From Heterostelium multicystogenum (lineage: Eukaryota > Evosea > Eumycetozoa > Acytosteliales > Acytosteliaceae): DNA of 64,000 bases. The notes beneath the pieces were generated by a model that was not told the DNA's origin, ran no database searches, and saw nothing but the letters and a program-made list of their open reading frames with translations. The stretch lies in the NCBI GenBank assembly GCA_003667245.1, contig RCNN01000499.1, positions 62,001 through 126,000 of the forward strand. The letters are read 5' to 3'. Made by a program: the position numbers and the translations under genes. Shown here one piece after another: positions 13,485 to 24,900 of the stretch (within the stretch, counting starts at the first letter, position 1; each line of letters starts with the position of its first letter).

Positions 13485-13543
13485 ATTGAAAGTAGTCGTA
13501 GGAGTAACAGAAGTAGGTATCAACTACTACTACGACTTTCAAT
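13485..13543. other. 59-nt imperfect hairpin, candidate non-coding RNA
   Basis: The arms pair as 9 bp (ATTGAAAGT with ACTTTCAAT), a 3-nt bulge, 5 bp (CGTAG with CTACG), one mismatch, and 4 bp (AGTA with TACT), with a loop of about 18 nt. It lies in the gene-free region upstream of the 5-phosphatase. The shape is like a small-RNA precursor; there is no direct evidence of transcription. Confidence 0.4.
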
Positions 13544-14383
13544 AATATAGAGGTTAACCATTAGAACACTATTATAATAAATTCTATTTTAAAGTCCTCA
13601 GTAACTTGATCCTAAAATTAAAAGTAAACTAACTTTAGTCGTTTCCAATAAATATAATTTTGGCATCAATACAACTATTAAAATCATGATTGATTAATGA
13701 CGATAATGAGACTTTGGTTACTACCATATTGAATATCAAATCAAGAAATTATTATGTATAACTTTACCATTAGTATTAATAATGATAAAAATATTTTAGT
13801 AATTGTGATAATTAATAGGAACCTATACACTTTAAAGATAAAGAAGATACAATACAATATTATTAAATTCTAGAAATTAACTCTCTACTTTATATATGGT
13901 GGAATTATTATTATCACATTCAAGAGTTAGCATAATATGTATAAAATTAAATTGGTCAAGTTGGCAAGACAATGAGTACTCATAATAACAATCGTTTTGA
14001 TTTCTTTTGGTTCTGCAATCTGTCATATATTAGAACCAATAGGTTAGCCAAAAAACCAAAAAAAAAAATCCAGTTTTGATCAGTTTTTTTTTTGTTTTTA
14101 TTAAAAATTGATTTATGAAATTATCAGAGCAAAACAAATTGACAATTTGATTGATATTTCTATGTATTACATCTTTTTCACTACATCGGGGTTATCATTA
14201 TATACTACATCCTATTAATGACCATCAACCAATACTACTTAACCATCCCCAAATTTGTAGATAGATAGATCGATCGATAGATAGATAAATAGAGGATAGA
14301 TATAGATAGTAAAATCAGATTAGATCAAAAGATATAAAAGTGATTGTACAACTACAAGTTGTAGTAATAATAATAATAATAAT

Positions 14384-16828
14384 ATGATGGATAATACAAC
14401 GAATAGTAATAGTGCTACAACTGCTGCTGGTGCAACTGCTGCAGTGACAAATAGTCAACAACAGCAACAACAACCGGCAAGTAACTCACAAAATGTATCA
14501 AATAATGTAAATAGTAATAACAATAATAATAATAACGAAGGTAAGAATAGAATAATCAACATTATAGCATTGCATTACCCCGATGATCTAATATTACTCT
14601 CTTGATTGATGATTCCTTATGAATGAACTAAAGATGTTGGAGTCTCGAATGCATCGATAAAAGCATCTTTAAATGGTATAAATCATCAACATCAGAAACC
14701 TCTACCTCCAGTCGTATACAAGTCGGTCGATGTCAATGGAGCTTGGATTAGCAATAAGCTGAAGGAGCGTGAACCAGAGTTCACCAAGAAGGAAAACATG
14801 GTTATATTTTTGGGAACATGGAATGTCAATGGAAAGAAACCAGCGGAATCACTCGACCAATGGCTCTGCCCTGGCGCAGGTACCGAAGGCGGTGGACTCG
14901 CCTCTTCGGGTGGAGCTGCCCTCTCCCCCGACATATATGCAATTGGTTTCCAAGAACTCGATCTCACTGCAGAAGCACTGTTGCTTGGTGACACCACACG
15001 TGCGCTTCCATGGGAGCAAGCAATCTCTGCATCATTGGCAACACAGGGCGAGTACGTGAAGCTGCTTTCAAGACAGCTCGTCGGTATCTTGTTGTTTGTA
15101 TACGTGAGGAAGGAGCACCGTCCACACATCACACATGTACTCTCGGATATAGCAGCTGTTGGAATCATGGGCATGATGGGAAACAAGGGTGGAGTGGCCA
15201 TCCGTTTCCAATTCTACAACACATCGATATGCATCATCAACTCCCATCTCAACGCACACATGGAAAACATTCTACGTCGTAACCAAGACATGAAAGATAT
15301 CTCAAGAACACTGAAATTCGTAGCAGAAGATGGAAATACTCTTTTAAATATATTCGACCACGAGTAAGCACGAGACAATATCTAGGATAGTGGACAAGCA
15401 TTTACTAATTCAAACTACACCATTCATCAAGTCAATTGTTTTGGATTGGAGATTTAAATTATAGAATACCACTACCCGATCAAGAGGTGAGGGACAAGAT
15501 TACACAGAAAGATTTTTATTCATTGTTTTTGGCGGACCAGCTTTATCTTCAAATGCGAGCTGGTGCGGCTTTCGAGGGATTCCAGGAGCCACCAATCAGC
15601 TTTGCTCCAACCTATAAATACGATCCTGGAACTACAGAATATGACTCAAGTGAGAAGAAGCGTACTCCAGCTTGGTGCGATCGTATTCTTTGGAAGACTG
15701 CAAAGAAAGCCGAGAATGTAGGTATCCTTTCGTACCGTCGACACGAGTTGCTGTCATCGGACCATCGTCCAGTGTCTGCAACTTTTATTATCAAGGTACG
15801 TGTTGTCATTCCTGAAGCAAAGAGCAGAATCTATCAGGAGATTGTCAAGGAGCTCGACAAGAAGGAGAACGACTCCATGCCCGACGCAAACATCAACACC
15901 AATCAATTGGACTTTGAGACTGTCAAATTCATGGTGCCTGTAACACGCCAGTTGGTTCTTGAGAATGTAGGTCAAGTCATTGCAAGATTCAAATTCATTC
16001 CAAAATTAGACGAACGTATATTGTGCAAGCCATGGCTGAAAATATCGCCAATTGCAGGTATGATGATTCCAAAGGAGAAAGTCACGATCGATCTTACAGT
16101 ATGCGTCGACAGCACTACTTCAGCACCTCTCAACATTGCTGGCGAGCCCATGGACGACATCCTCATTCTCCATCTTGAGAATGGTAAAGACTATTTCATT
16201 TCGGTCTCTGGTAAATTCCAGCAAACCTTTATGGGTAACTCACTCGACAATCTGGTGCGATTCTCTGGTCCTATAGCCAGTGGCGTGCCCATAAGTGCAG
16301 AACAAAAGCGACTCTCCATCCCAAAGGAGCTCTGGCACATGATCGACTATATCTACACAAATGGAATGCGTGCCGAGTCACTATTCCTCGAGTCAGGAGT
16401 CGCTCGTGAAATGGAGATGGTCGTTGATGCACTCGACAAGCAACTGCCGATCCCATCACAAGTTGGAATCCACTCGGTTGCCGAGTGTCTCATTCGTTTC
16501 TTGGAGTACTTGGTGGAGCCTGTCATACCATTTGCCATGTACCAACAAAGCTCTCGACGCATCATCAACTGCACTCTCATGCAAGACACTCATATCACAT
16601 CTGCCCTCCATCAACTACAACGTATTCTTCTATCTAGTCTCATTCCTGGTCGAGGTATTGAAGCACACCGAAAACAAACTCACACCCGATCAATTGGCAA
16701 TCATATTTTCAACTGTACTTTTAAGACCAAATCCATCATCACCACTCGCTCAACAGACATCAGACGCCGTCACAGTTAAAAAGAAAGCAGATTTCATTAA
16801 GCATTTCTTAGTTTCAAAAGATTTATAA
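14384..16828 (+). CDS. Dd5P4: OCRL-like inositol polyphosphate 5-phosphatase (Dd5P4 type)
   Basis: Removes the 5-phosphate from PI(4,5)P2/PI(3,4,5)P3; OCRL and Dictyostelium Dd5P4 act on endocytic and phagocytic membranes. Exons 14384-14540, 14634-15363 and 15432-16828. The N-terminus is Asn/Gln/Thr-rich and low complexity. The catalytic domain carries all signatures: FLGTWNVNGKKP, FQELDL, GNKGGVAIRF, NSHLNAH, FWIGDLNYRIP (across the second splice), PAWCDRILWK and SSDHRPVSA. An ASH domain follows (about 15900-16220) and then a RhoGAP-like domain (LWHMIDYIYTNGM, LVEPVIPF, LIIFSTVLLRP-type end), the domain order of OCRL/INPP5B. One extra A near 16553 breaks the frame inside the RhoGAP-like part; the other frame continues with LDASSTALSCKTLISHLPS to the stop at 16828. 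The catalytic Arg finger region of the GAP domain is not obvious, as in OCRL. Confidence 0.95.
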
Positions 16829-17686
16829 ATATATTTACAGAAAAAATAATAATAATAATAACAATAATAGTAGTGGTATAACACTGCATTCCCTTACCTT
16901 CCTTTCCCAATATTATCTAATTATTTAAAATAAAACATTCAGATATAAATTAAATGGTTTAACCAAACGCTATTCTAAGTGAACTCCAACTGAAATATTG
17001 TCACTGTGGTAAATCAAAGAGATACGATATGATCAGTACTAAATTCCCAATATATTGACACGGACACAATAGAATAAAACAGTCCTTGCAACCATCTCCG
17101 TGTCAATATATTGGCTGTCTATATAGGTGGGATACACATTTAATTCAAGAAACCACTATCTCCTATTCTGTGCTAATTAAGATCAATAAACATAATGACA
17201 AGTATCTAAATAACATTGTACACCATGATCGAACTATCATTTATCCCTTTCGTCATTGTGTATACAAATGTGGAATCTATGTTAAATATCTTCTCTAACA
17301 ATACAATATATAAAAAGCATAAAATATAATAAGACTTCAAAATTAATTGTAAAAAAACTTTGGGCCACACTCGTTAATTCCAAGTTAGTGTCATACCTGT
17401 CGAGATTTCCAGAAATAGAAGTTTCATCTTCTGTAAATTCTTGAATCAAGTTCAAGAATGAAAAACAAAAACACCAGAGCTTGATTGTCAGTGATTTAAA
17501 TTTGTTGGGTTAAATTTAAATTAACATCAGCTTTTTTTAAATAAACACATTATTATCTAAAAAATAAAGTTAGATTAGATATATCATAATAATACAAACA
17601 TTTATACATCCAAAATCAAATATATATATATATATATATATAAATTTATATACATACAATTTTCAGTAAACTTTAAATAATCAAAA
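16829..17686. other. Intergenic, 5-phosphatase to quinone oxidoreductase
   Basis: AT-rich. It holds an 18-bp perfect inverted repeat (17047-17114, listed separately) and a (TA)n run at 17621-17642 just upstream of the next gene. A 70-codon open frame at 17086-17298 overlaps the repeat and has no protein-like features. Confidence 0.55.
17047..17114. repeat. Perfect 18-bp inverted repeat with 32-nt loop
   Basis: CCAATATATTGACACGGA at 17047-17064 is exactly repeated in inverted form at 17097-17114. RNA from either strand would fold into an uninterrupted 18-bp stem with a 32-nt loop. It lies between two same-strand genes, about 220 bp past the first stop and 570 bp before the next start. It could be a small-RNA precursor, a transposon remnant or a 3'-end element. 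Confidence 0.75.
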
Positions 17687-18652
17687 ATGAAAGGAGCAAT
17701 TTTATATTCATTAGGTACACCAAAGTATGCAGATATAGATGAACCAGTTCCCCAAAATGATCAACAGGTCGTTGTAAAGGTATTGGCCTCCACTGTTAAG
17801 CAGTTGGATATTAGCAGATCTAATGGTAAACACTATTTGCCATACAAAGACTTCCCTTGTGCAGTTGGTGTCGATGGTGTTGCAGAGTTGGAAGATGGTA
17901 CACTCATCTACGCCATGGGTATCACAGGTATGATTGCAGAGAAGGCTTTGGTAACTAAAGGAAAGTGGATTGTTTTGGACAAGGGAACTGATCCACTCGC
18001 CGCTGCTGCTCTTCCAAATGCTGTTTTGGGTGCTGGTATGGCTTTGAAGCTTCGTGGACAACTCAAGCCTGGAGATACCGTTTTAGTTAATGGTGCCACA
18101 GGTTTCACTGGAAAGGCAGCTGTTCAATTGGCAAAGATATTTGGTGCAAAGAAAGTCATCGCAACTGGTCGTAACCAAGCATCACTCGACGAATTGAAGA
18201 ACAAGCTCGGAGCAGACGAAGTTATCTCTTTGGCACAAGATGACGCCGCCATCACTGAACAAGTAAAGAAGTTGAATGCAGAGTCTCCTATCTCAGTTGT
18301 TATTGACTATATTTGGGGTAAGCCTGCCGAGTTGGTATTGGCTGGTTTAGCTGGAACTGGACACAACTTCCAACCAGTTCGTTATGTATCGGTTGGTGAA
18401 ATGGCTGGACCAACTATCAACACTAAATCCGCACTTCTCAGATCCACTGCAATCGAAATTGTTGGATCAGGTTTTGGATCATTCCCACCAGGTGCCATCG
18501 AGCAATTTAACAATGAAAACCTAAACTCTCTCTTGCAAAAGGTAAAGGAGGGTAAACTCTTACTCCAACTTAAAGTGGTCGACCTCAAAGACATCGAGGC
18601 CAACTGGGGTGGCAAAGCTGAGGAAGGAAGAATTGTAGTTAAAATCCAATAA
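17687..18652 (+). CDS. Zinc-less MDR-family NAD(P)H:quinone oxidoreductase
   Basis: A 321-residue medium-chain dehydrogenase/reductase of the quinone oxidoreductase/enoyl reductase branch, which reduces quinones or activated double bonds with NADPH in the cytosol. The N-terminal GroES-like part (VVVKVLASTVKQLDISRSNG, FPCAVGVDGVA) is followed by the Rossmann domain with the nucleotide-binding glycines in VNGATGFTGKAAVQLAK (residues about 133-149) and a basic residue in ATGRNQASL consistent with NADPH preference. The catalytic-zinc Cys and the structural four-Cys lobe of classical alcohol dehydrogenases are absent. Single exon, uninterrupted, preceded by a (TA)n tract and an A-rich leader (TCAAAAATG). 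The precise substrate cannot be told. Confidence 0.9.
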   Translation: MKGAILYSLGTPKYADIDEPVPQNDQQVVVKVLASTVKQLDISRSNGKHYLPYKDFPCAVGVDGVAELEDGTLIYAMGITGMIAEKALVTKGKWIVLDKGTDPLAAAALPNAVLGAGMALKLRGQLKPGDTVLVNGATGFTGKAAVQLAKIFGAKKVIATGRNQASLDELKNKLGADEVISLAQDDAAITEQVKKLNAESPISVVIDYIWGKPAELVLAGLAGTGHNFQPVRYVSVGEMAGPTINTKSALLRSTAIEIVGSGFGSFPPGAIEQFNNENLNSLLQKVKEGKLLLQLKVVDLKDIEANWGGKAEEGRIVVKIQ

Positions 18653-18795
18653 TCAAAAGCTCAACTCATTAAACTATTTTATAAGAATAAATAAATAAGA
18701 ACCTAATGATAAATAGTTTTTTGTCAAACTATTTATCCAAAAGAAATACATGTAAGAAAAATTATAATTTATACAGATATGTAATTTAATGCTAT

Positions 18796-18826
18796 ATTGT
18801 TGGGCACATATATGTGATCCAATAAT
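18796..18826. repeat. Imperfect palindrome between convergent genes
   Basis: A perfect 12-bp palindrome (CACATATATGTG, 18805-18816) is flanked by ATTGTTGG and CCAATAAT, which pair with one G-T. It lies in the 283-bp spacer between the quinone oxidoreductase and the membrane-protein gene, 144 bp and 110 bp from their stops. It could be a transcript-end structure. Confidence 0.5.
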
Positions 18827-18935
18827 ACTCTTATTGGAACAACACAAATATTGAGACCATTCGAAACAATTGATTTGACTGAGTTAGGTTGTGAGGAGTA
18901 TGTTAAATATTGTAATGTTAAAGTTGGTCAATGCT

Positions 18936-19395
18936 TCAGTGGCGAGATGATATAATTGAAACTGAAGTCGCTGCCAAAGATAGTGCTGAAGAAATTAAAC
19001 AACAAAACCATCCTTCTATCGGTCCCCATGACACATCGCCTTCCTGTAGTGAGCCAACCAATTTAGTCCGCTGCTGCTCCGGTGTGCACAATATCCCAGT
19101 TTCATTGTTTTCTGTGCAGTCCTGCTCAATGGCCTCAGGCAACCCAAGGAATATAAAAACGGAAAGCAATGTAAAATATCAGTATTCCAACGGGCATGAA
19201 TCGAATTGTCGTTGAAATCGGTAGGTAGTGAGACACCTTCTTGAGGTAGCCTCCGATGGAGAGGCCAATCAACGCAATGTTGAAAACTGTGATGACCCAC
19301 GCAACTACAGTGAATGAAAATACCATAACAAATATCCTCTTTGCGTTGGGCATCTCCTGCTTGTCGGTCCAACTAATGCGCACAGTTGAATTCAT
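18936..19395 (-). CDS. Small three-helix membrane protein, one frame break
   Basis: About 152 residues starting MNSTVRISWTDKQEMPNAKR. Three hydrophobic helices are visible: IFVMVFSFTVVAWVITVFNIALIG, then FMPVGILIFYIA.. running into VFIFLGLPEAI, and near the C-terminus GWFCCLISSALSLAATSVSII. Between the second and third lies a loop with Cys residues (DCTENNETGILC) and a possible N-glycosylation site. The first frame stops at 19135 (IPWVA), but the other frame carries the continuation to the stop at 18936; one base near 19155-19165 is off. I do not recognise a named family. Function unknown; probable membrane localisation. Confidence 0.65.
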
Positions 19396-21392
19396 CTTTG
19401 TTACATTCTGAATGGAATCAAATTTAAATTGCAGATAACTAATGACATGATCCTGTGCTGATCTGACACTGTTTCTATACCAAGGTGCTGTGGTTTGGAC
19501 AGTTATTTTAATAACATGGAATTGGAGAAGTTTTAAAATAAAGTAGAGAATAAAAGAAGGAGAAAAAAGAAGTAGAATTAAAATGGAAATGAAATAATCA
19601 AATTTAAAATATTAATATCTTGAAAATGATCTTCTGTGTTTGATTTGCTGAGTTTGATCTATTTTTGGTTTTGTTGGTTAAAGATTTTGCTGTTTGTTTG
19701 ATTGATTGATTGATTGATTGATTGGTAACTGAGATAGATAATCCGATTGATCAATGGTAGCTGTAGTGTTGATGACTATTTTGTAATTTCACATACATGA
19801 AAATGAAACAATCAATAATACAAACGTAAGAACTAAAATGAGAAGTACAATCAAATTTGGTTTATGCATCCCCATTCTTTTTTCTTTTCATTTGATATTT
19901 ATTGATTCAGCGAAACTGTTTGGTGTTGTCTAATCTATCTTCTATTTCTAATTCTAATGCTGTTATTTACTAGAAAGACACTCTTCTGTTTATATGTTGA
20001 CAATCAACAACAACAAAAACAAACTAGGTTATTAAATAAAAATAATAAATATATAATATATATAAATAGATTATATATATAATTTAGAAATAGTTGTTAT
20101 ATTGTAGCAATATTATTAATAATACAATAAATAAATGATGATGATGTGGTGTTGAAGTGTTTTACTAAGGTTGAATATATATATGTGTGTGTGGAAATAG
20201 ATATAAAATTAAATGTACAAGTAATGCAATATGTTAATATTTGTTTGTGCTATCTTGCTAGTTTAGGTGTTGTAGTGTATTATTATAAGTGTGAATTGTT
20301 TGTTTGTTGATTGTAGTTGTTGTTGTCACTGTTACTGTTGAATGTTAATGTTGGCTAAGTGTAAATTAAAGAAATATAATATCTATTGTTGTTGAATAGG
20401 ATAGAGCTGATATGATAGATGAAATAGATGGAATGGATGGGGTAAGAGGTGAACTAAAGATAATGGTTACTATCTAGTAAGTAAAGTGATGATTTTAAAA
20501 TGTCTGTCTGCTTCTCTTTGATTTCAAGTTGGCTTTGTTTAAATGATAATAATAATAATAATAATATATATGTTCAACACACACATGTGAAAGAAAGCAA
20601 AGAATTATAAATATGATATGTCTGTTTGTCTATTTCTCTTAATCTCTTATATTCTGCATTACCACAAGCAGCAGGAGCAGCAGCAACATTCTAATTGCAG
20701 AGGAGTCTGTGTCTAAAAGGAGGTGAGTTTTAGTTTGGTTGCATTGAGCTTTCAAAAGTTGTGCCAATATTAATTAATTGGAGTTGGTACTGTGTTGGTG
20801 TTTCTGATGGATGATGTTGTTGTGTTGTTTTCCTTCATTTTCTTACCTTAATTTGTGATAGTTTATTATTAATTCAGTTCAGTGATTTTCAGACTTTCAA
20901 TTCCATTGAAAAACTAAAATTGTATCTACCACAAACTCATAATCATTTGAAATAAAAAATTATTGAGAGACGACTGCAAATCTTGTTTGCCACAACAACC
21001 TCCACAAATTTGTAAAATCGCGCAGCAGACCATTTGTAATTTAAATCTTTGGAAATATCAGGCTCTGTTATTTTTTTTGTTTTTGATCAATAATTAATCT
21101 TGATTGTTTTTAGAATAAAAGTCTTTTTTTAAATAACAAAACAAATATTTGATAATATGTTAGATCAGTTAGGAATTTATCTGCAGTATTCTTTTTTTCA
21201 ATAATGCGTATCATTGCAGTTAACTATTTCAAAAATAAGTAGTGATTGCTTCATAGATGTCGATGAATGTTTAAAATTTTTTTTACAAAAGAACTAGTCT
21301 TAAATAGACAAGTTTATCCAAATACATTTCCATTTTTTTTGTAATTAGATTAAATATAAATAAATACAATAGAGAATTTCCCCATGACTGAT
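19396..21392. other. Gene-free region of about 2 kb
   Basis: No gene found. The plus strand is GT-rich from about 19660 to 20830, so CA-rich in the direction of the membrane-protein gene, like other upstream regions here. It contains a GATT repeat (19700-19723), AT-rich low-complexity DNA (20040-20130) and a CAG/AGCAGC patch (20664-20690). The last 300 bases are T- and A-run rich upstream of the tRNA. Confidence 0.5.
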
Positions 21393-21465
21393 GGGGCTTT
21401 AGCTCAGTTGGAAGAGCGATTGGCTACGAACCAATAGGTCGCAGGTTCAAGCCCTGCATGCCTCA
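21393..21465 (+). tRNA. tRNA-Arg (anticodon ACG)
   Basis: A 73-nt cloverleaf without intron: D arm GCTC/GAGC, anticodon stem ATTGG/CCAAT with loop CTACGAA (anticodon ACG), T arm GCAGG/CCTGC with loop TTCAAGC, discriminator A. The internal B box GGTTCAAGCCC is good, and a T6 terminator follows at 21481. The acceptor stem is imperfect: G2-U71 wobble and a U6-U67 mismatch. It may be functional or slightly decayed. A retrotransposon starts 61 bp downstream. Confidence 0.88.
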
Positions 21466-21521
21466 TAATTTTATGTTAAATTTTTTACCGCATGCAAAAT
21501 TTTGTAGTTAAAAATTTTAAT

Positions 21522-21526
21522 AAATA
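21522..21526. repeat. Target-site duplication, left copy (AAATA)
   Basis: AAATA directly before the outer TG of the left LTR is matched by AAATA at 27351-27355, directly after the CA of the right LTR. Five bases is a usual length for Ty3/gypsy elements. The flank is AT-rich, so a chance match is not excluded. Confidence 0.6.
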
Positions 21527-21811
21527 TGGTTGATCAGACCAATGTTTATTAAAGGTTATTCAACTCAACTAACTGAATCAAGTTCTAAATCAAGATAATA
21601 GATACACCTTAATATTAGTTGATTGTAAATAGTGTATAAGTTAATCTTTATTTAAAACATACCTAAATCAAGATAATAGATACACCTTAATATTAGTTGA
21701 TTGTAAATAGTGTATAAGTTAATCTGATTTAGGTTTTCTGATTATTCGTTTTTGTAGATCGAAAATTATTTGAATTTTTATAAATTATTAAAATATTGCA
21801 TTGTTGTTACA
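21527..21811 (-). repeat. 3' LTR (285 bp, two tandem units)
   Basis: Plus-strand limits TGGTTGATCAG..GTTGTTACA. It contains one full 78-bp tandem unit from 21586 and a second that runs into the unique end. It is otherwise identical to the other LTR by eye. It directly follows the polypurine tract in element orientation. Confidence 0.92.
21586..21741. repeat. 78-bp tandem repeat inside the 3' LTR (two units)
   Basis: Units start at 21586 and 21664 with TAAATCAAGATAATAG; the spacing is exactly 78. The second unit diverges after TTAATCT. The 5' LTR has three units at 27047, 27125 and 27203. Confidence 0.9.
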
Positions 21812-21821
21812 TATCCCCACC
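21812..21821 (-). other. Polypurine tract
   Basis: On the minus strand GGTGGGGATA abuts the first TG of the 3' LTR. This is the expected plus-strand primer site and fixes the LTR edge. Confidence 0.8.
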
Positions 21822-21901
21822 ATGATTTGAACTAGTTGAAGAGGAGGAATATGAGTGTTGAGATTAAATGTAGTTGAGATGAAGATGATATAGAATGACT
21901 G

Positions 21902-24900
21902 TTACTTTTTTTTGTTGAAAGCTTCAATCATCGTAGGAACGTGTTGAATAAGGATGTTTTCGTTGATCCACCTGTTGTGATCGTCGCTGACAGTGTCGAA
22001 CTTAGCTAGATATTCAGTAGATGAGCCAGTACCACGTTTAACAGCTCTCTTCTTGAGAATGGCTACAATATCCATAATGTGGGTGTTGGTAGGATCACCG
22101 ATGTAAGGTTTCATGTCATCCACGTGAACAGTACGGTCTGTTGCTCTCTTATTCTGAAGTCGTACAACATAGTTTAAATCAGTAAGTTTCTTGACAACAG
22201 CGAATGGTCCACCCCAAGATTGAGTGAGTTTGCGATCGTCTTCATCACCAGACTTGTGCGTGTTGAGTCTGGACCTTCTAATGAGAACCAAATCGTTGAT
22301 TTTGTAAGTGTTGAAGTTCCTGATGACCTTGTCATGATTCTTAGCCTGTCTAATCTGACCGTCAAGAGCATTGGTCTTGGCTTCGAGCCTGTAAAGGTCT
22401 TGGCATTCCTTGTAATTAGAAAGGCCAAATGTGCCAGCGTTCCAGGGTAGCTTGATTTCATATCCAAGTAACAATTGGTTGGGAGTGAATTGAGTTGTTG
22501 CGTTTACATTGTTGTTGATGCACATTTCAATGAAATTGACGTCTTCCGCCCATGATCGTTTCCTGTCTGTCCACTTTCTGATGTGATCCAAAATAGACCT
22601 GTTGAATCGCTCAGATTGTCCGTCTGCTTGTGCGCGACCTGGTTGAGTCATGCAGAGTTGAGTACCCATTTCTTTCATAGCTGTATTCCATATGTCAGAT
22701 GTGAACTTCGAGTCTCTGTCGCACACGATAGTGGATGGTGCACCGTATCTTGCTACGATGTTCCTAACGAACCAATGTCCAAGTTGCTGCGTTGTAACGT
22801 CCTTGGTACAAGGAAATAGTCTGACAGACTTTGTGAATCTGTCTACAACCACAAATAGGTTGTCTTCACCAGTATCAGCTGGCGGTAGAGCTAGCAGGTC
22901 CATAGATATATCTTTGAAAGGCCTGTCTGGGAGCGGTAGTGATGCGAGGAATCCTTCTTTGATCTTCTTGATAGACGACCTCTGGCATAAAGGACACCTC
23001 TTAACATAATTGGTGATGGAAGCGGTCATCTGAGGCCATACATAAGACTTAGATAACTTGGCAGACATTCTGGCGTAAGCCACATGCCCACTGTATAACG
23101 ACGAATGCGCTTCGGCTATGATAGACTCGATTGAGGATCTGTCGAGAACTACCAACCTGAGATTGTCACCATCGATCCAGTAATGTAGATCGTTGACGAC
23201 AGTAGCGTCCGCTCTTCTTTTGAAAGTTTCGAACCAGTCCCTGGTGGACTTGGGAAGCTCCTCAGAAGTGTAGGAGTGTTTGATATCCTTGAGTAAATTG
23301 GAGTCCCAAGGTGATTCAAATTCGGGTGCCCTGGATAGGTAGTCGGCCACTACGTTGGTTGAACCAGGTATATAGACAATCTGGAAGTTGAACCTGGAGA
23401 GAATCTCGTTCCATCTGTTAAGTCTAGGATTGTCCAGGTCGGATTGAGAATCGTAGATCAGGTTCTTGTGGTCTGTGTGTAAGACAAATGGTCGATCCTT
23501 GAGCATATAGCCATATCTGGTAACGGCGTGAATAACAGCCAATAGCTCCCTGTCTCTAGCGCTGTAATTTCTTTGAGCAGAGTCGAACTTTCTGGAATCG
23601 AATATGATCGGACGTAGATTGTCGTCATCGTCGTGCTGAGCAATCATCAAACCAGAACCAACATCAGAGGCATCTGTATATAAATGGAATGTCTTCTTGT
23701 AATTGGGAGACATCAAGCATCTGGACGAACATAGCTCGGCCTTAATATCATTGAAATCGGCTACCTCTTGATCAGTGAGGTTGAGCTTCTTATTCTTCGT
23801 AGATATGGTGCTCGTGAGGCGTGCAAGTTGCTCGCCTTTGTGATCTAAGTATCTTCTGTAATGATTAACGGCGCCAATGAAAGACCTCATCTCCTTCACA
23901 GTAGTAGGAACAGTTCTGTTCAGGATACCTTGCACGGTATTATACAAAGGTTTGATACCTTTATCGGATAACATATGACCAGCGTAAGAAACAGATGTCT
24001 TGAATAAATGACATTTAGACTTAGCAATGTACACATCGTTCCTGTCGAGCAGATCAAGTACAGCTTTAACGTGTTGTTCATGTTCTGCGACTGATTTTGA
24101 AAAGATAAGAATATCATCAACATATACTCTGACGAACCCTTTCCTCACGAGAGGGTCGAGTATATGCTGTAACCACCTGTTGAAGTAAGCGGGGCTGTTC
24201 TTGAGACCAAAACATGGTCTGGTGAACATGTAGAGTTTACCGTTTGCCGAAAATGCGGTATATCTCCTAGAAGCCTTATTAAGTAGCATCTGATAAAATC
24301 CACTCTTGGCATCGATAACAGAGAATACCTTCGCGCCATTGATGGATTCGATGATGTCGTCGAGTCTTTCCATAGGATACACATAGTCGAGCGTAAGCGA
24401 GTTAAGGTGTTTGAAGTCAATAACCATTCTCTCCTTGGATGTGCCTTTGTTTGCGAAAAATGGCGGTGAGCAAAACTCGGTGTTGGGTGGAGCTTCTTCC
24501 ACTACACCTATATCCAGTAGCTTAGCAACCTCAGCTGAAATCTTGGCCTCGAGTTCAGGTGATCTTCTACCATGTTTAATGTTAAAAGATTTTGCGTTCT
24601 CCTTAAGGACGATGTCCATGTTGAATCCTTTTCTATCGGGAGAATGGTTGTCCGGCAACTTATCAACAATAATCCTCTTATACAATTCGAGGATAGCTGC
24701 TGCCATACGGTTGAGCTCTGGTTCGGATGATGAGAAGAAAGGTACATCGTCCTCGTCCTCTTCATCTTCCTGTACACTACGATCTTCGGTAAGATCAACA
24801 TTGTCAGGTATGTGATCAACCTTCGGAGTATTGTCGAGTGTGACTTCGACATCCTGAACGGAATCGTGTGTAACCACGTCAGGTACAGTAGCCTGAGGCG

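Larger units (their letters stand above)
10285..14383. other. Gene-free region of about 4.1 kb
   Basis: No protein gene or tRNA found. From about 10450 to 12900 the plus strand is GT-rich and CA-poor, i.e. CA-rich in the direction of the RasGEF, as seen upstream of other genes here. It contains short tandem GATT repeats (11339-11360, 11693-11712), GTGAGTATTGA-type repeats at 12161-12200, GTT repeats at 12846-12863, a duplicated module at 13035-13263 and a hairpin at 13485-13543 (listed separately). The last few hundred bases are the upstream region of the 5-phosphatase gene. Confidence 0.55.

Noticed and set aside
15010..16589. Overlapping open frames within the 5-phosphatase exons
   Set aside because: Shadows of the GC-richer coding frame with complete catalytic motifs.
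17086..17298. 70-codon open frame over the inverted repeat
   Set aside because: Its first part is the hairpin arm and the remainder has no protein character.
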